Assembly (NCBI RefSeq): GCF_019931215.1
Contig: NZ_JAIOUB010000001.1
Location: 1,209,955-1,273,954, forward strand
Length of the DNA: 64,000 bases
DNA from: Alcanivorax limicola
GTDB lineage: Bacteria > Pseudomonadota > Gammaproteobacteria > Pseudomonadales > Alcanivoracaceae
Reading direction: 5' to 3'
Below, piece after piece: positions 61,341-64,000 of the stretch. Within the stretch, counting starts at the first letter, position 1. Each line of letters opens with the position of its first letter. The notes beneath the pieces were generated by a model, which did no database searches, was not told the DNA's origin, and saw nothing but the letters and a program-made list of their open reading frames with translations. The translations under genes were made by a program, and so were the position numbers.

Positions 61341-62912
61341 ATGAAAACGAAACATGCAAAATGGCTTCAACTGGTCATGGTAGGCCTGGTAGCCACCAGT
61401 CTCGCCGCCTGCGGCGGCAGCAACCGTCCCGGCGATCCGCGCATTGATCTGCCGGACGGGAGTGGTGGCAACAACGGTGAAGATCCGCGCGACGAAACCT
61501 TCTGCGAAGATCCGACACAGTTGTTTGAACTGGATGGCATCGTGCCCGCAGACGGCGCCACCGGCGTACCCCAGAACATTTCCCCGGTGGTACGTTTCAA
61601 TGAGCCGGTCGCGGCAGACTCGGTCAACGAAACTACGCTGTTCATCACCGCCAACGGCGCACCGGTACCGGTCACCTACACCATTAACGGGCGCACCGTA
61701 ACGTTGACGCCGGAGATGAACCTGGCGGCAAACACGCTGCACACGCTGACCATCGGTCCGGAACTCCGTGCTGCAGAGTGTGTGGATCCGCTGCCGACGA
61801 AGTTCCTTGCGGAAGGCGAAGCCGGCGACCGTACCTTCGCCACCGGCGGTGAAGTTGACAATGAGCAGCCACGCGTGGAGGCCATCAACCCGGCTGACGG
61901 CGCAACGCTCGTGTCCACCAGCGCGTCCATCATTATCACCTTCAACGAGCCGGTACTGCCCGCCACGGTCAACGACAGCACCGTTACCGTCACCCGTCGC
62001 GACAATGGTCAGGTGATCACCGGTACCTTTGATGTGAACGCTGAAGTCGCGACCTTCCAGCCAGACGCGCCTCTGGTCATGCAGGAAAACTATGATGTGG
62101 CCATCACGACCAACATCCGCGACCTGGCCGGCAACTCCCTGGAAGCACCGTTCAACAGCGAGTTCCGCACCGGCGGTGTGGTTGTCCTGCTGAACGACGA
62201 ACTGATCAGCCAGATCCCGGGGCTGGGCGACCTGCTGAACACTATCGGTGACACCCTGCTCGGCAACCTGGAGCTCAGCGACGGTGAAGGCGGCACTGGC
62301 AGCCTCGACAACCTGCTGATCATCAAACTGCCCCTGGTGCCCGGCATTCCGGAAGGCGGCCTGGATGGCTTCGACGGTGTGCAGTTCGAAGACACATTGA
62401 TCGCTATCTGTGATCCCTCCACGCCGGGTGAAAACTGCACCCTGGCGCTGGATATCGCACTGGATCCGCTGGCACTGCAGGAGCTGGCAGATGCCTTCAC
62501 CGGCGGCGACCCGGAGCAGATCCCGGGCCTGCTGGCAGAAGCACTGATTGGCGAGGGCGGCTTCCTGGGTATCAACCTGGACATCCTTGAGCCCAACGGC
62601 CTGGGCGTGCTGCCTGGCCCACTGGAAGACGCACTGAACATGGTGCTGGGTGAGTTGCAAGGCGGCCTGGATCAGGTGCCCGTGCTCAACGAGCTGTTCG
62701 CCAACTTTGGTGTCGAGGCGCTGGTCCAGGCCAGCTTGCTCAACGGTGCGCTACTGGATGCTGATGTCGGCAACCTGCTGGCTGTCAACATCCTGGATCT
62801 GTCAACCGGCAACCTGATTGATCTCAGCGGCGGCCTCGTGGACGCACTGGATCCGGTCCTGGACCCCTTGTCTGAAATTCTCTGCGCCATCCGCTTGCTG
62901 TGCAGCAACTGA
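61341..62912 (+). CDS. Lipoprotein with two Ig-like (Big_5-type) domains
   Basis: A 523-residue lipoprotein; the signal ends in VATSLAACGG. Two Ig-like domains follow (ATGVPQNISPVVRFNEPVAA about residues 73-92; GATLVSTSASIIITFNEPVL about 190-209). The second half is Leu/Gly/Asp-rich and repetitive (PGLGDLLNTIGDTLLGNLEL, QIPGLLAEALIGEGGFLGIN) and ends with two Cys pairs. It lies 26 bp after OmpA copy 2, so it is probably in its operon. It shares its domain type with the giant lipoprotein at 18367. Confidence 0.85.
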   Translation: MKTKHAKWLQLVMVGLVATSLAACGGSNRPGDPRIDLPDGSGGNNGEDPRDETFCEDPTQLFELDGIVPADGATGVPQNISPVVRFNEPVAADSVNETTLFITANGAPVPVTYTINGRTVTLTPEMNLAANTLHTLTIGPELRAAECVDPLPTKFLAEGEAGDRTFATGGEVDNEQPRVEAINPADGATLVSTSASIIITFNEPVLPATVNDSTVTVTRRDNGQVITGTFDVNAEVATFQPDAPLVMQENYDVAITTNIRDLAGNSLEAPFNSEFRTGGVVVLLNDELISQIPGLGDLLNTIGDTLLGNLELSDGEGGTGSLDNLLIIKLPLVPGIPEGGLDGFDGVQFEDTLIAICDPSTPGENCTLALDIALDPLALQELADAFTGGDPEQIPGLLAEALIGEGGFLGINLDILEPNGLGVLPGPLEDALNMVLGELQGGLDQVPVLNELFANFGVEALVQASLLNGALLDADVGNLLAVNILDLSTGNLIDLSGGLVDALDPVLDPLSEILCAIRLLCSN

Positions 62913-62971
62913 TCGCAGATGTGAAAGTATGAATAACTGAGTTTGACTCCCGCATACATTATGCGGCTTCC

Positions 62972-63004
62972 AGGCGCCTCTTCCCTCAGAGGCGCCTTTT
63001 TTTT
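62972..63004 (+). terminator. Rho-independent terminator
   Basis: AGGCGCCTC/GAGGCGCCT stem with an 8-nt loop and a long T run, 60 bp after the lipoprotein stop. Confidence 0.92.
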
Positions 63005-63114
63005 GTGTCGCAGTTGCCTTACGGCCAGCCTCGTCCGGCGAGGAAGTCATTGTGAGCTGTTAACGCCAGCGCATAATCAATCCCCACTTCTTCCGCATAA
63101 CGAGGGATTCCGAT

Positions 63115-64000
63115 ATGGCCAAAGATGCCGTTGGCTACGCCCTGACCGGGCTGAACAAAATGGCCAGTTCCAACCTGCTCGACCGCCTCGGACTGCGTCG
63201 ATTGATCGAGCGCGTCGCCTATTCACTCACGCGCACCGGGTTTCGTGTCATCACTACGTCTGCACGCACATTCGGCAACAGCAAAAAGCTGGATAAGCCA
63301 GAGCGCCTGACCGCGCCGGGACACACTACCGATCTGTTTGACCTGAACATCACGGACGAACAGCAGATGATCCGTGATTCAGTCAAGGGCTTTGCGCAGG
63401 AAGTACTACGCCCCCGCGGCGAAGAGGCCGATGCGGCGCAGCGCACCAGCGATGAGACGCTGGCCGCAGCGCTGGAGCTGGGCCTGAATTTCTTTGCCGT
63501 ACCGGAATCGCTGGGCGGCGCCGCCAGTGAAAGATCGCCGGTCACCACCATGCTTGTCGCCGAGGATCTCGGCTGGGGAGACATGGGTCAGGCTGTAGCC
63601 ATTCTATCGCCCATGGGCGTGGCCAATGCGCTGACCCAATGGGGCTCAGCGGACCAGCAAGCGCGTTACCTGCCGGCTTTTGCGGGCGAAGCGCCCCCCA
63701 AGGCCGCCATCGCCGTCACCGAAGCGCAGCTGATGTTCGATCCCATGAACCTGAGCACCACAGCCGTGCGCAACGGTGACAACTATGTGCTCAACGGCAC
63801 CAAGGCCATGGTGCCGCTGGCGGCCGAGGCCGAACTGTTTCTGGTAGCCGCCCAGACCGAAGACGGCCCCGCCGTATTCATCGTGGAAGGCGGCACCGAG
63901 GGACTCAGCGCGGGTGAAGACCCCGCCATGGGCGTGCGTGCCAGCGGCCAGCGGCCGCTGATTCTGGAAAATGTCACGGTATCCGCTGCACAACGTCTCG
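63115..64000 (+). CDS. Acyl-CoA dehydrogenase family protein (cut by window end)
   Basis: The first 295 codons of an acyl-CoA dehydrogenase, running off the window without a stop. The start is ATG 63115 with GAGG upstream (MAKDAVGYALTGLNKMASSN). A non-standard N-terminal extension of about 75 residues precedes the family domain (ITDEQQMIRDSVKGFAQEVL). Then come GLNFFAVPESLGGAASERSP, VAEDLGWGDMGQAVAILSP, and AIAVTEAQLMFDPMNLSTTA with the FAD-binding region. It likely oxidises acyl-CoA in fatty-acid or alkane use. Confidence 0.9.
   Translation, partial: MAKDAVGYALTGLNKMASSNLLDRLGLRRLIERVAYSLTRTGFRVITTSARTFGNSKKLDKPERLTAPGHTTDLFDLNITDEQQMIRDSVKGFAQEVLRPRGEEADAAQRTSDETLAAALELGLNFFAVPESLGGAASERSPVTTMLVAEDLGWGDMGQAVAILSPMGVANALTQWGSADQQARYLPAFAGEAPPKAAIAVTEAQLMFDPMNLSTTAVRNGDNYVLNGTKAMVPLAAEAELFLVAAQTEDGPAVFIVEGGTEGLSAGEDPAMGVRASGQRPLILENVTVSAAQRL

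Noticed and set aside
61080-62660. A 526-codon open frame antisense to the Ig-like lipoprotein and OmpA genes
   Set aside because: Covers parts of two well-supported genes in reverse and has low-complexity composition without family features.
1-64000. CRISPR arrays, tRNA or rRNA genes, prophage
   Set aside because: No regularly spaced direct repeats of CRISPR length, no cloverleaf or rRNA-like sequence, and no phage structural genes were seen.

Overview
The window looks like a chromosomal stretch of a hydrocarbon- or lipid-degrading marine gammaproteobacterium, probably from or near the Alcanivorax group. This is inferred from gene content: a FadL-type porin, PraB-like exoproteins, a fatty acid cis/trans isomerase, a large acyl-CoA dehydrogenase, an OYE-family oxidoreductase and a full haem-uptake operon. 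Most genes are GC-rich. Stretches of about 5.3-5.7 kb and 8.2-20 kb are clearly more AT-rich and look acquired.

Region by region. 0.1-5.3 kb: an RND efflux pump and its fusion protein, with a LysR regulator upstream on the same strand. 5.4-5.7 kb: a candidate small RNA ending in a terminator. 5.7-8.2 kb: a Cys-rich flavodoxin-fold protein, an ArsR repressor and a divergent OYE-like enzyme. 8.3-18.3 kb: an accessory region. It holds an unknown two-gene operon, an XRE regulator, a frameshifted secreted-protein gene, a RelE/XRE toxin-antitoxin pair and a RAYT-like transposase with a damaged HUH motif. It also holds an orphan GspC-like protein, an FKBP-type lipoprotein foldase, a DsbC-like disulfide isomerase and two tandem Cys-rich exoproteins. 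18.4-23.3 kb: a FadL-type porin with a 1211-residue Ig-like lipoprotein. 23.8-30 kb: a second LysR regulator, small metabolic genes, an RHH/zinc-ribbon regulator and a UbiB-type kinase. 30-36 kb: nitroreductase, BLUF photoreceptor with a DUF3429 membrane protein, and cti. 36-40 kb: DEAD-box helicase, YaiI-family protein, alanine/sodium symporter.

40.4-51.4 kb is an iron and haem block on the minus strand: hmuRYSTUV behind a strong Fur box, preceded by a second TonB receptor and a PepSY membrane protein. 51.5-53.6 kb holds a convergent two-component system. 53.7-58.3 kb is a membrane-lipid cluster: CFA-synthase-like methyltransferase, DUF1295, DUF2878, NTF2-like lipoprotein, chalcone-isomerase-like protein and a degenerate GGDEF protein. 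58.5-62.9 kb holds two OmpA-like proteins with calcium-binding repeats and another Ig-like lipoprotein. The window ends inside an acyl-CoA dehydrogenase gene.

The most interesting signal is a family of seven 19-bp dyads (8-3-8 architecture, near TRATGKCA-N3-TGCCATYA) between 5.6 and 23.7 kb. Each lies in an intergenic region 45-303 bp upstream of a gene. They link the Cys-rich flavoprotein, the unknown operon, the RAYT-like gene, the GspC-like gene, the foldase genes, the first exoprotein and the LysR gene at 23.8 kb. I propose, as inference, a co-regulated accessory secretion and folding cassette: a substitute type II secretion adaptor, two periplasmic foldases and their disulfide-rich exported clients.
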